In this document: one piece after another, positions 12,548-24,220 of the stretch
How the letters are laid out: each line of letters begins with the position of its first letter
How positions within the stretch are numbered: position 1 is the stretch's first letter
DNA from: Bactericera cockerelli
Taxonomy: Eukaryota; Arthropoda; Insecta; Hemiptera; Triozidae
DNA length: 64,000 nt
Direction: 5' to 3'
Assembly: GCA_024516035.1 (NCBI GenBank)
Contig: CM044958.1
Span: 26,183,517 to 26,247,516 of the forward strand
Translations under genes and position numbers: made by a program
Notes under the pieces: model-generated
Seen by the model: only the letters and a program-made list of their open reading frames with translations
What the model was told of the DNA's origin: nothing
Database searches by the model: none

Positions 12548-12823
12548 CAGAGGTGGTTAAACATTCGACATTTCCATTCATTAGATGACTTGGAAATGAG
12601 AGAGTAATGTTCAACCAAAATTTTCGATCGTCAGTTTTCAGTGTCAATTAACGTTTTAAGGGATTCTATTCCGAACCCTATGGGAATTATGAACCATCAG
12701 ATTATGCCCTATAGTTTTGTACTAAATACATATACGAATACGATATTAATTTTTCACTAACTCTTACTGTTGAGTCAACAATTATGTAAACATAAGTAGA
12801 TATTCTGTAGATGGTCCCATTTT
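12548..12823. other. Intergenic, nothing seen
   Basis: AT-rich spacer between the SINE tail and the dispersed repeat upstream of the tubulin 3' end. Confidence 0.35.
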
Positions 12824-13208
12824 AAATTCATCAACTTCGCACTAGCAATTCTTGGTGATAAGGACCATGCGCCCGACCACTAACTTTTTACTTAAAAGCT
12901 TTTAACTCGTGAACGATACACCCGATTTTGATTAAATTTTGTATATATATGCGTATTAGCGTTTTTGCATTTATATTTATTTTTAATAGATTTAGATTTA
13001 GCTCTGATATTTAAAGAAAATACAAAATTTCGGACAAAAAAGTCAAAAATTAAGGTCCACGACTTGCCGATACAGATTTTTTTGTAGAACCAATCTAGAA
13101 TGTGGTTAAAAAAAAAAAAAACGGTATTCTACCATATGGCCACGTGGATACAATGTGAACCAATCATGAGGAAGTATTGTGCCCATAATTCACAGTGTTT
13201 TTTTTATT
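12824..13208 (+). repeat. Dispersed repeat abutting the tubulin 3' flank
   Basis: Second, longer copy of the repeat at 9054-9315, carrying the same ordered words and an inserted stretch of about 120 bp. Its right end reaches the AATAAA lying 49 bp downstream of the tubulin stop codon on the minus strand, so the repeat supplies or abuts the tubulin 3' flank. Confidence 0.6.
13203..13208 (-). promoter_or_regulatory. Candidate poly(A) signal for the tubulin gene
   Basis: TTTATT on the plus strand is AATAAA in the gene's direction, 49 bp past the stop. A weaker ATTAAA (13231-13236) lies closer. Which is used cannot be told without transcript ends. Confidence 0.45.
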
Positions 13209-13256
13209 AGCTGCTGCTTTTACAATGTCCTTTAATTCTAGAGCCTTACTTTATAT

Positions 13257-14606
13257 TTACTGAAACACGTCTGTCACATTTGGTTTGATATGTATAGAAT
13301 CACCAGTAGGTTCTGTTGCAACCTCCTGATACTGCTGATACTCCGACACTAAATCTTCAACATCGGCCCCAGCTTCATGGAACTCGTACTCATCCATACC
13401 CTCTGTCGTGTACCAGTGAACAAAAGCTTTCCTGCGGAACATGGAGCAGAACTGATCCAGGAGTCTTTGAAAGAGACCCTGAATTGCCGTTGTGTTCCCT
13501 ATGAATGTACCTGACATCCTCAATCCTTTTGGTGGAATGTCACACAACGCTGTCTTGATGTTGTTTGGTATCCATTCCACATAGTTAGGTAGACTAGCGT
13601 TGTGAATGTTTATAATGTGATCATCAATTTCCTTAAGGGATAGCTCTCCTCGAAAGATAGTTGCTACCGTGAGGTATTTTCCATGGCGAGGATCACACGC
13701 GACCATCATGTTCTTGGCGTCAAACAGTTGTTTAGTGATTTCCCCCACGGACATGGCCTTGTAGTTGTTGTCCATGAGTTTAGGTGAGATCAACGGGGCG
13801 GTGCCTGACATGAAAAAGTGTAAACGGGGAAACGGCACCATGTTCACTGCAAGCTTTCTCAAGTCAGCGTTGAGCTGTCCGGGAAACCGTAGGCAGGTGG
13901 TCACGCCCGACATGGTTGCTGACACCAGTTGGTTCAGGTCTCGGTAGCTGGGAGCCTCAAGTTTCATTGAGTGCACACATATATCGTATAACGCTTCGTT
14001 GTCAATACAAAACGTCTCATTACAGTTATCAATGAGTTGACTGATAGATAATATGGCGTTGTAAGGCTCCACAACCGTATCTGAAACCTTGGGTGAGGGA
14101 ACCACGCTGAATGCGTTAATCATGCGGTCCGGATACTCCTCTCTGATCTTGGATAAGAGAAGTGTGCCCATGCCACTCCCAGTACCTCCACCCAGTGAGT
14201 GGGTCAGCTGAAATCCTTGAATGCAGTCACAGTTCTCAGCTTCATGTCTTGTCACATCCATGACAGAGTCCACTAGCTCTACACCCTCGGTGTAGTGGCC
14301 CTTTGCCCAGTTGTTGGAAGCTCCTGATTGAGCATACAGGAAGTTGTCAGGTCGAAAGAGTTTTCCATAAGGAGAAGACTTGACAGCTTCCATTGTACCT
14401 GGCTCCAGGTCTACAAGTATTGTCCGCGGAATATACCCTCCTTGTGCTTCATTGTAGTAGACTTGAATTCGTTCTAACTGAAGATCAGAGGTTCCCTCGT
14501 ACTTACCGCTAGTGGCAAGTCCATGCTCTTGTGAGATATCTTCCCAAAACTTTGTGCCGATCTGGTTTCCACACTGTCCGACTTGAATCTGAACAATCTC
14601 TCTCAT
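13257..14606 (-). CDS. Divergent, intronless beta-tubulin
   Basis: An uninterrupted 449-codon frame encodes a full-length beta-tubulin, the GTP-binding subunit that dimerises with alpha-tubulin into microtubules. Seen: the MREI start (co-translational autoregulation motif of the family), QCGNQIG at 11-17, the nucleotide-binding GGGTGSG at 139-145, [17 protein letters not shown] at 168-184, the T7 loop GQLNADLR at 243-250, and [12 protein letters not shown] at 304-315. Departures from ordinary beta-tubulins: one residue is missing in the [11 protein letters not shown] loop (51-61); the M-loop (about 270-286, [12 protein letters not shown]) is about two residues longer and differs in sequence; and the C-terminus (431-449, [10 protein letters not shown]...TDVFQ) is not the usual Glu-rich tail. 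The ATG at 14604-14606 has A at -3 and starts the family consensus. There are no introns, as in a retrocopy, but the frame is intact and more GC-rich than its flanks. I infer a functional paralogue, possibly germline or tissue specific; expression is unknown. Confidence 0.93.
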   Translation of the reverse strand: MREIVQIQVGQCGNQIGTKFWEDISQEHGLATSGKYEGTSDLQLERIQVYYNEAQGGYIPRTILVDLEPGTMEAVKSSPYGKLFRPDNFLYAQSGASNNWAKGHYTEGVELVDSVMDVTRHEAENCDCIQGFQLTHSLGGGTGSGMGTLLLSKIREEYPDRMINAFSVVPSPKVSDTVVEPYNAILSISQLIDNCNETFCIDNEALYDICVHSMKLEAPSYRDLNQLVSATMSGVTTCLRFPGQLNADLRKLAVNMVPFPRLHFFMSGTAPLISPKLMDNNYKAMSVGEITKQLFDAKNMMVACDPRHGKYLTVATIFRGELSLKEIDDHIINIHNASLPNYVEWIPNNIKTALCDIPPKGLRMSGTFIGNTTAIQGLFQRLLDQFCSMFRRKAFVHWYTTEGMDEYEFHEAGADVEDLVSEYQQYQEVATEPTGDSIHIKPNVTDVFQ

Positions 14607-14902
14607 TTTTCAGACCTAAATTTTGACGTGTTTACTGTATAATTTGTAGTTATCCTAATACTTAATTAATTTTGAAAATATCTCGAGTTTAAAAAAACTA
14701 CATACATTAAAATTTTGGAACTTGTTTCACTATAAATTTTGAAGCTGATCTTCTGATTTTCCACTTCTGTAGACAGTACTGGAATGTTGACTGATAAAAT
14801 AATCCGAAGTAATTCATGATTTGTGGTCAGTTTATTGGTTCTGTCACTGAGTTTTGTAGTAGGTCAAATTGTGCAACATGAGTGATCTGAAAAAGAAAAG
14901 AT
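14607..14902 (-). promoter_or_regulatory. Upstream flank of the tubulin gene
   Basis: This spacer precedes the tubulin ATG on the minus strand. It is AT-rich and I see no confident TATA box or initiator. AAAATTTAG lies 11 bases before the ATG and could be a splice acceptor of a 5' UTR intron, but that is only a possibility. A SINE tail lies just beyond it. Confidence 0.25.
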
Positions 14903-15012
14903 CACTCAGGCTGGGTGAAGTTAATTTGAGTAGCTGGTTTTTGAGTTTCCAGCGAATGGAGGGTAAAACCCCTGTAATGACAATTATGATCATGCAGTTC
15001 AAAGTGAAGATG
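14903..15012 (+). mobile_element. 5S-derived SINE, 3' part only
   Basis: ACTCAGGCTGGGTGAAG, GAGTTTCCAGCGAATGGAGG and GTAAAACCCC match the body of the full copy at 51469-51727. The 5S head is absent. It lies about 300 bp upstream of the tubulin ATG in opposite orientation. Confidence 0.75.
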
Positions 15013-18000
15013 ACAATGATTGCACGTTTATTAATTTTCAGTTGAATCATTCAAGTGAAGCAACGTGGACAAACCAAACACAAGGTCTAAGTTCTAGGCC
15101 TAGGCTATATCTGAATCTCTAGTACACCTTGAGCTGCTTAAAACATAAGGAAGCTAAAAAAATGAAAACAATAATCTCAACGAGGCAAAAGCATGTACAC
15201 CTTTTTTGTGTACAAAATTTTCAAACCCATTTGCGTTCGTACGAGTTACAAATAATGTGAAATAATTATTCATTTTTTTCCGGATACAATTACTGTTCGC
15301 CGTTGATTCCGTGGAATTCATGAAATACCTACCTATTTCAGAAAATTCCTGACAGACAATTTCTCGATTAACTTTTCCTAATTGGAAAGTTTTGTCTTGG
15401 GTCGAATTATCTAAAACTCGATCAGATCAGATTAGAATGTAATACATATAGGTACTAATGCTCATTGTAAGTAATAGTAAATAAATTCAGTTTTATACTT
15501 TATTACAACCAAAGTCTTATTTTTTGTATGCATACAAAAATCAAACTTGTTTAACCGGAATCAAGTGGTTTCATTTAATACTAATTATTAATTTTTATGG
15601 AAAAAAATCATTGTGTTCACTCTTCAATCCTGAATAAAAATAACATTAAATTTCCTTGGAGACCAACTGAAAGAAAATTCATAGGTAGGAAGTTCATTGA
15701 ATAATATCTCGAGGTTATAGTTTTGGCCTAGTGGTACAAGAATTGCAATTGTTCTTTTACAAACCTTGGCTCAGCTTTTATGGCTTTTCTCAGGTGTAAA
15801 TAAGGTATTTATTAGTTCAGTGGTTATCAACACAGTTTTTTTTGACACAGGGCACAGTGCAAGCTCAACTATACAATTTTAGTTAGAACTATGTACAACT
15901 GTACTAAAAATATGATTTTTCTTCTTCTATTTTCATCTTTGGACTCCACTTCTCGTAATAGGAGTGCTGGAGGCCCTGGATTGCTGTTCAACATTTCATT
16001 CAGCTCAGTTGTTCATAGGAAGCTAAAGCTGAGAGCATCCTAAGTCTATATCCTAGGACTTAGGTGAAGCGACTCCAATCCAGTACATACCATTGCTTGG
16101 AATCCTCAAATCAATTATTGACAAATTGACATCAAGTAGATTTCGGTACATGATGAAGGAACTAAACAGTTCTATTTGAGGTATTTAATTACTTCTCTGT
16201 GGTAGGTTTTACCAGTTTTTGTCAAAGTAGTTATGAATTATTTCTTTTTAACCTGTCGTTGCGGGATGGCAAATGAAATATTAGTAAATATTAAATAACT
16301 CTTCAAGTTTAATGCTCCTTGAATTAGATAAAATATATTTTGTTGTCTTTCTTACAAAAAAAAAATATAATGAATGGCGATAATAGGTAAGTAGATTTAT
16401 AATCTCTCTTCTCCGGTTATGTACTTTAGAATTACATATTTACTAAATTATACTGTAGGGATATTATGTTCTGTCTGTTGAACTCAGTTGACCTTAGTGC
16501 GAAGTCAATAGATAATTTTGTTGACTTGAGTCTAGATTTTGCGTACTGTTTCAAATGGGAAAATGTAAGATCTGACTCGAACTATGATCTCGCTTTTCTG
16601 TATTACTTTTGCCTTTGGTTTCAAAGATTTTGTTTGAGATCATCTTTTTCCCAGTTACCAGTAGATTCTTTTCATCTTACCAATGCTCCACTATGTTTTC
16701 ATTACATCATTTTATCTAGAGACTTGGTTCGTCATCATTTTGTAAATCGGTATGTAAGGTACCTTGTTACATTTCTTCACCATCTCAGTCCTGAACGGGT
16801 TAACTGTATTATTTTATACTTCACCTGTTTATTATTGGGTCTTATTAAAACCTAAACCTGTCACAAGTGAAATTGATTAACCGATTACACAACTCGCAGC
16901 ATAATCCAGCGTTCGTATCCCGTGAGAGAACTCAAGAACTGCGGAAAATGAGTCGTCGATATCTGCGGTATTCACCGTTAGAACAGAACGATTTGCCAAT
17001 TCATGAGAGATTGACTACAATGCCTTCAGTTCTAATCCAATCTGTTGAGAGTGCAATAACAGTTTACATTTGGAGTAAAGAAAACGTCTTTACTTTTGAA
17101 TGGCAGAGCAAATAGCATTTGTATAGGTAATATGATTATTCTACTCTTATATGTTGGTATATAAATATGATAATATATAGGTAAATTTAATTATATCCTC
17201 TAGTTATATTCACATTTTTCTTCAAATGAGTCTAAAATGAAGGGTTAGTACCTACCTTTGTTTTGAGTATTCCCTACTGACAGTCGACATGTAATCAAGT
17301 TGATTGATTTAATGAGGCCATTCAATGAATAATTCACAAAGGACACAGAGGTTAGCGTACGATGTGGCTATGTGCTTGTATACAATGTTCAGGTTGTTCA
17401 GTAAATACTAGGGTGACTGCTAGCTATAGAGGGCTATAGTTTTCTTGAACCACAGTACTCACTTCTTACGAAGGGTGAAATTAGTAGAAATTAATCTACT
17501 ATACCTTTTTATAAGTGACATACCTAAGTAAGTCTTTATTTTCAGTACTGTTTTAAATGGGCATAAACTGAAGAACAGACTGGAACATGTGAATCGGATT
17601 TTGTTAATAATTTTGCACATTGCCTGCATAAGTGCAACTATAGGTTATACTTTCAACGTAAATAATTGTACCTTCAATCGTTGAGTGAAAATCCTTAAAC
17701 CACATGGCAAAGTTCTACCTGTTGCGGTGATTCAAACCAATGTTCAATCAACACCCTACATAACTGGTTTCATATGAAACTGTGCATTTTGTGGTAGGAA
17801 ATTTATCATTGACCAGCCGTTTGCCCATGCTTTGCAACGGGAATAAATTTCAAATTTACTAAGGCATGGCCGTACTGCTGGACAGCAATGCCTTTTTGAA
17901 CTTTTTTTTTCTGGACAAAGCGATAATGGTTTTGGGGGGGTCAATTCTGAGACATTTTTCGCTATCTCTTACCGTTTTGGCTAAATAACTCCGGACAAAC

Positions 18001-18040
18001 AAACAAACATAGGTAGGTAGGTAGTCCTTTTTTCTGTTTT
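15013..18040. other. Intergenic, two unassigned ORFs
   Basis: Mostly AT-rich. ORFs of 129 codons (16466-16855) and 82 codons (16867-17115) follow each other on the plus strand, separated by 11 bp and in different frames. Neither shows a motif I recognise, and the first is rich in Phe/Leu/Tyr as expected of random AT-rich sequence. They could be a broken gene or chance. The second is the more protein-like in composition. Confidence 0.35.
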
Positions 18041-19239
18041 ATACAGGGTGAGCATAAAGTCTCACCCCACCCCCCGTATCTCAAAAACGACTCAAAATAA
18101 CAAAAAAAGGAAAAAACCCGTATTCCTTAATTTTTAGGAGGATTAATTTTCAGACAAAAAAAAATTGCCTACACGGCCCCAGTCAGGCTGGGCATGGACC
18201 AACTTTAAAATCTTAAATAGAATGGTATGTCTTGTGGCATAATGTTTTAAAGGTCTCATAGAGAAAAGTTTATTGCAACAAATTTCAGTGAGCTACGACT
18301 TACTCTTCTTGAGATACAGGGTCGAACGTCCTGCGTAATATCCATATATTTTGACCTATAATTCGTTAACCGTAAATTATAGAAAAGAAGTCACCGTGGC
18401 AGAGTGAGTTAGCGCGCTAGGCATTGCACGCACGGTGACCTGGGTTCGATTCCCAGCGGGGCAGGATTTTTTCTGCTCTGTTCTTGGGTGTTCGGGGTCC
18501 ACTCATACCTCGTGAGGAAAAATGAGTAGCTGCTTTAATGTGAGCAGCGACCAGTGGCGGAATTATAGGCAAAAATAGGATATTGGGATATTAATGATAT
18601 GGAAAAGTCCTATAATTCTGCGCTACCCACTACAATTGTGATATAATAACACAAAGAAACACATTTATTTATTTTATTTAAATTATAGAAAAATGAAATT
18701 TTTCGATAATAACTCCTTATAACAAGCACTGTCGAAAAAGTTATAACTCGACATATTTTGTTGATATTAGTTTCTGGTCGGTTTCGTCAGCCATCCGGAC
18801 AAACAGGCCGAAATTTTTTAACAAAAAAACAAATCAAGTTTTAAAATGTTCGAAAGTTCTTGCCATGAGGAGTTATTACCAACAAATTTCATTTTTCTGG
18901 AATTTACGGTTAACGAGTTATAGGTCAAAATATATGGATATTACGCAGGACGTCCGACCCTGTATCTCGAGAACAGTAAGTCGTAGCTCACTGAAAGTTA
19001 ATGTAATGAAATTCTCTCTATGAGACCTTTAAAACAATATGCCACAAGACATAACATTCTATTTAAGATTTTAAAGTTGGTCCATGCCCAGCCTGACTGG
19101 GGCCGTGTAGGCAATTTTTTTTTAGCTGAAAATTAATCCCTCTAAAAATAAAGGAATACGGGTTTTTGCGTTTTTTGATATTTTGAGTCGTTTTTGAGAT
19201 ACGAGGGGTGGGGTGAGACTTTATGCTCACCCTGTATAT
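18041..19239. mobile_element. Second ACAGGGTG palindrome, split by a SINE
   Basis: Arms begin TACAGGGTGAGCATAAAGTC and end with its reverse complement. The left arm is 18041-18386 plus 18693-18725 once the SINE is removed, and the right arm is about 18866-19239, roughly 375 bp each. The loop is about 140 bp. Flanking TA dinucleotides on both sides could be a target duplication. A related single-arm sequence lies at 42389-42600. No ORF of substance is present. Confidence 0.85.
18373..18692 (+). mobile_element. tRNA-derived SINE (family A) with 14-bp target duplication
   Basis: TAAATTATAGAAAA occurs at 18373-18386 and again at 18679-18692, bounding a SINE body at 18387-18678. The head contains GAGTTAGCGCGCTAGGC and GGTTCGATTCCCAGC (A and B box). 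The body contains TCGGGGTCCACTCATACCTC, CGACCAGTGGCGG and CTGCGCTACCCAC. The tail is A/T-rich (TTATTTATTTTATT). Copies of this family are at 27272-27378 (minus), 48387-48680 (plus) and 51765-52066 (minus). Confidence 0.9.
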
Positions 19240-21991
19240 AGAGATGACGTGGCAACAATGCTCACAGAAATAAGTAAGGTAACGGCCCTGCAGTATTGCG
19301 CGCAAGGGTGTTGCACTGCAATGTCGCCTGCATATACTCTGACAGTGGGGGACCGTAGCGCTACCTTGGGATTCAATCAAGGCAATCTTGTCATAGTCAT
19401 AGAAGAAACGAATTGACTTTTAAAGATATGAAACATAGTTATCTTTATTGATACACTATTACATTGATTAGCTTCTAGTAATGGAATGAAGAATTGATAC
19501 GTTTGAAAACTTACATAATTTTTGCTCCTTTCGATACACCTCTGGTTTTCAGAATTAATCGTTCATAACTAATAGGTAGTTTTACATAGAATCGATTAAA
19601 ATGACCAGTGAACATGGTTTTGAGTGAAAGGGAACGTAGACTATCAGGGCTGAAAACAGGTTCACTTTTTGATCTTGAGATTCGAAAAATGAAATGATGT
19701 TGACTACCTTTATGTTGAAATTCATCTTCTTCTCCGAATAGTTTAGTTTGAATGCGTAGAACCAACCAACAATAAAGAAAAAAATTCTACCATTTCAGGA
19801 TTTTCAAACTATTTCTTTCCTATTCAGTCAATCCACATCAACTCTTGAATTTCTACCACTACCGAACAGTATGTATGTTGTAATTGTTAGGTACCTACAT
19901 AATGTTTTTGTAAAACTGCTCTGTAGAAAGGGGCTTTATTAAAAGACTTTATTAAAAGACTAAAAGACTGCTGCCTCCTAAAAATCATCATCGCATACCA
20001 GCATATTGCTGATATTATGTTAACTTTCATTCATTACCTGTAAGTTATTGAAAACTTTGTTTAGATACTGTGTTTGTTTTGGACATAGTATGAGAATAAT
20101 TTCAGTTAAATCAGAAATCTAAATAAAAATTAAATTATTTGGATTAACGTCATATTTTAATCAATGATATTATCCCAATCAGATTTATGCTAGATCAGAG
20201 TGTCACTCGAGAGATCCGAAGTTTAGGCTGTTTTGTTAGACCATCTGATAAGATAGACGTTAATAAGATACCTTAAACTTTAGAGTAGTTTAGACTGTCA
20301 AAGTAGGACATGGTTCGAGTATTAGGTCCGCCCCTATCCCCTGCATGTCCATAGTCCACCGGTTGTCTCAGTATCCTGCCTGCACTCAGTCCAGTAACTG
20401 GTTCACTATAACACCACTACTCCTGGCCAATGTCCTTGGCAATACCCCAGTTACGTTACCAATCATACTCTTGTTTAACCTTTACATACTCTCTACTCTA
20501 ACAGTGTTAAAACTGTTAAAGAATGGTACTCAAAGCGGATAATTATTTTATTTATTTTCGCCTGTTCATGCACGCACCTTATCTCGAGCGCTTTGCTATA
20601 CATAGTTTGCTGATCTGCTTACTTCTGAGACCATGTGACCTGTGTTTTGGATCATTGAGACAGTAAGCCAGCTGACCGTGTGAAGTACAATTTGAACTAA
20701 AAGCTAGAGCATAAAATATGAAATGATGGATTTTATGTGTTCTTATGAAATTACTATATCATCTGGGTATAGCTCTATGAGTTTCAGTTTTAGTTTCAAT
20801 CTGGTCCAAAAGACTTTTGGAAAAGTCAAGCTAGTGTAAAAATACCGAGTTTAGAAAAATGTCATTTTCTGCAGAAATCATGAATATTTAGCAAGGTGTA
20901 TATTTTTTTTCATTCCGTGGAAATGTGTATTTCTATGTGTTGTACTTCTACGTTAGGGATAAGAAGGCAGAAGGACTCGAATTGTACGTGTACAGTGTTT
21001 ATGTTTACGTATGTACAAACCCCTCACACTTTGAGTAGGTTTTTTATTTTATTTAAAAATTCCAATTGGAAAAACTGAAAATGTGTTTCTATATTCAGCA
21101 TCAACACCTGTAAGAAACATTTCCTTCAGCAGCTTTCGCTAAATTTAGAACTCGAATAGAGCTTTCCAGATGAGGAAAAAGAAAAGAAAGGATGGGGCAC
21201 ATTTGGCAACCGGTGTGACTGTCTGGATTGACCCGCCCACCGTAGGGATAAAAAAAACGCTAAATTTCTCATTATAAAATTATTCAAAAGACCCACGTAA
21301 AAATATAGCATTCGGTACAGAAAACGTGTAGCATATTTTTGGATTCCGTCCCAGAAAATCTAAGTGGAGCTACCTGGAGCATATTTTGTGATTATTTCCG
21401 GTACACGGGATGCTATAATAATCTTAATATTATACACTTGAAATTACTGGGTGTGTAGAAATCCGATTGGATTTCAAAGGTGGTGCGATGCTTATTAAGA
21501 ACTTTAGATTTGAACATGGAAACGTAATGTGTAAAATTCTAGCACTTTTAATGTACAAAACTTTACTTTGATGAGTTCCGCAGGCATTTCATCATAATGA
21601 TGCTTAATAAGTTTCACTTTCAGGTTTCTATATCTTTCCATGTGCCCTCTCTTCTTTTCTTTCTCTGTATTTCTCGTCTCATTCCTTGGTACCTTCTCAC
21701 TTAGGTAAGGTTATATCTGCTTGAATTTATATAAAACAGAAGAAATAAATGGAATTACATTTTCTTTATTCCCACCCTGTCTGCATTTCATGCCTTGCAT
21801 AGCAACCGACATACTGTGTAGGTATTACTCTCTCCGCCTCACTCCGCCCTGGTGCGGTATTTTATTTATAATATTTTCTTATACCTTCCTGTCATATTGA
21901 AATTTCGAAATGTTTATGCTGAGTTCTTCACCAGACTTATCAATCATATTCAAGACGTTGTGATTATCTCAAGGGAGCTGCCTCCCCCAAT
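19240..21991. other. Intergenic, nothing firm
   Basis: No gene recognised. Several 60-100-codon ORFs (for example 19213-19416 plus, 19511-19765 minus, 20345-20542 plus) lack motifs, and the first starts inside the palindrome arm. Confidence 0.35.
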
Positions 21992-22075
21992 CCGCCTTAA
22001 CATCTGATGCATTAGCGTCTTGTGTCAGTGACTCATCCATTCCGGCACCGCTTTAACAGCTGATGCATTAGCGTT
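21992..22075. repeat. 56-bp direct repeat
   Basis: CCGC(C/T)TTAACA(T/G)CTGATGC followed by ATTAGCG occurs at about 21992 and 22048, an offset of 56 bp. A third degenerate piece (GCGCCTTAATAACAG) follows near 22092. Confidence 0.7.
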
Positions 22076-23781
22076 TGTGGTGTAATCTCAATGCGCCTTA
22101 ATAACAGTTGAGAAGTATGCCTCTCGCCAGAGTGCCAGGTCTCGAGTTAACCAGACTTACCTATTGTACGCAAATTCCTTTGAGTTTGCTAAACTTCACA
22201 TGATGAACAATTTTTACTGGCGGCAATTCCACGTTAATTACATAAGCTAGCAAGCCACAGTTGAAACTTACATTGGACTTTGTGTTGAAACCTAATGAAA
22301 CCTAAAAGTCATATGATTTTTCCTTATTTTTTACTTACACAACTTGATCCTTCATCAGCGATTCAAAGTAAAAAGAACCCGTGAAAATATTAAAATATTA
22401 CTGAACAAGAGACTAACCGTATGTCTAAATTATTTCAATCTAAATAAACTTATTATTATAAACTAGCGCACAGAAGTTTATTTCGGTTCCTACTTCAAAA
22501 ACATTAAAAATGGACCACGTTCTTCAATATGAAAGTAAATTTGTTCATAGAATTTCGATGTTTGGCAGTGATTGAACTTTAGATGGTGAAAACACAACAC
22601 TGACAAATGAGAGAATTATGCAATAATAATAAAATTATGCCATTAGAGTAACATAGTGCAAAAAACTATACACTGTACAACGTCATCAGTTTTTGTGTTC
22701 TACATAATTTTGTTATTTTATTACATGTTGAGTATGTAATACAGTTCATCTAATAATTAATAATTCGGACCTCCATGTCTTAAAAGCTAGTTAGTTGTCT
22801 AATTGGCAACTAGACAATGTAGTCTTATATTAAAATGTGTGAGGTCTCGCAAAAGTGTTAGATGGAGTGAAAAAAACAGGTTGTTTATGCATTTTTGAAA
22901 TGTTAGGAGTTAGGACCATGCACTACCAGTGCTGTGGTAAGAATCCAGATGCTTAGTAGCTAAAAACGGCAAAATTTAATACGTGACAATAGCTGTTCAC
23001 TTATAACTTATAATCGATAACGATCTTCTAAATATTTATCTCCGTATTGGGATTACAGCAAAAGGTATCTAGTATGCTTTCTGAATTACTAAAGGGGGGG
23101 TGAAAATCCTTTGCAGCCAAGAAGTGCCTGGATAGAGCTAGTAAATCACTCTGTCATGATTCATACAATACATACAGCTATGCAATTTGTTATTGAATTC
23201 GAAGTTCTTGACGCATAGTCCATTTACCCAACAAGGTTAGAGTTCTATATACTTATATGTACAACTTATAAATAATATATGAATTAGGAAATTAGGAGTA
23301 ATACCTATTTATATTTAATGTATATGTACGCATTCACAGACTTATGTCTGGTGAAAGGAAATTCTTATGAGATTAATAAACTGTGATTGATTGATTTGTG
23401 TTAGCAGTACCTAAGTACTTATCAGGAATTCAGGACACTGGGAGCAGCTTATGTTCAGACTGATCTGCCTCTAGGACCAAACAATTGGACTGAATTTATC
23501 TGGTCGTGAGGTTTACAAGGACCGCTTGGCACTTACAGCATTACTGTACTACCTACTCATTTCTTATTCAATATTCAGATTCCTATTTCTGCCTTTCTTT
23601 TTCCACAATTTTATACAATACTCATATTACATATAATACAAATATTTTGTATTGTCCGGAGGAAATGAACATCGCACGCCGTTATATACATTTACTATGC
23701 TTTGACATATATGTATGTAGACTTGTAGAGGTATCATTGAAGAGGTTTTTACTCTCAATTTTTTGTATATTATAGTATTCT
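22076..23781. other. Intergenic, nothing recognised
   Basis: AT-rich DNA without supported features. The 89-codon ORF at 23506-23775 has no recognisable motif. Confidence 0.35.
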
Positions 23782-23997
23782 GGGCCCTGTGTCATAATCG
23801 TTCTACATACATACAAGATACAACCCTGTTTACAAAATTCGGTAATTCAGACACAAAACTTGACTGAAATATCAAATTTAATTCTGAATTCAACCCGAAG
23901 TACACAATTTTTTTCCACTTGGTTTTTGCTAAATTAAATTTATTTCATTTCTCTGAATTAATATAACTTGTAAAATAATAATTGTGACACAGGGCCC
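23782..23997. mobile_element. MITE with GGGCCCTGTGTCA ends
   Basis: Left end GGGCCCTGTGTCATAAT and right end ATTGTGACACAGGGCCC form 17-bp terminal inverted repeats with one mismatch around an AT-rich 216-bp element with no ORF. The superfamily and target duplication are not clear. Confidence 0.8.
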
Positions 23998-24125
23998 TGA
24001 TATTATTTTTTCTTTCGTGGCAAATAGTATAGTCACTGCTTTCTGCTGATTGCAAAGTGCTGACTTGGATTTTTTTCTGCTCGCAAACCCGCATGCTTTT
24101 TAATTCTGCTTACTCCAGATGGCTG

Positions 24126-24156
24126 ACTCTCTCTCTCTCTCTCTCTCCTCTCTCTC

Positions 24157-24206
<50 letters not shown>

Positions 24207-24220
24207 GCTCTCTCCCTCCC
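24126..24220. repeat. (CT)n microsatellite
   Basis: About 95 bp of CTCT with occasional CC interruptions. Overlapping Ser/Leu ORFs here are repeat artefacts. Confidence 0.95.
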
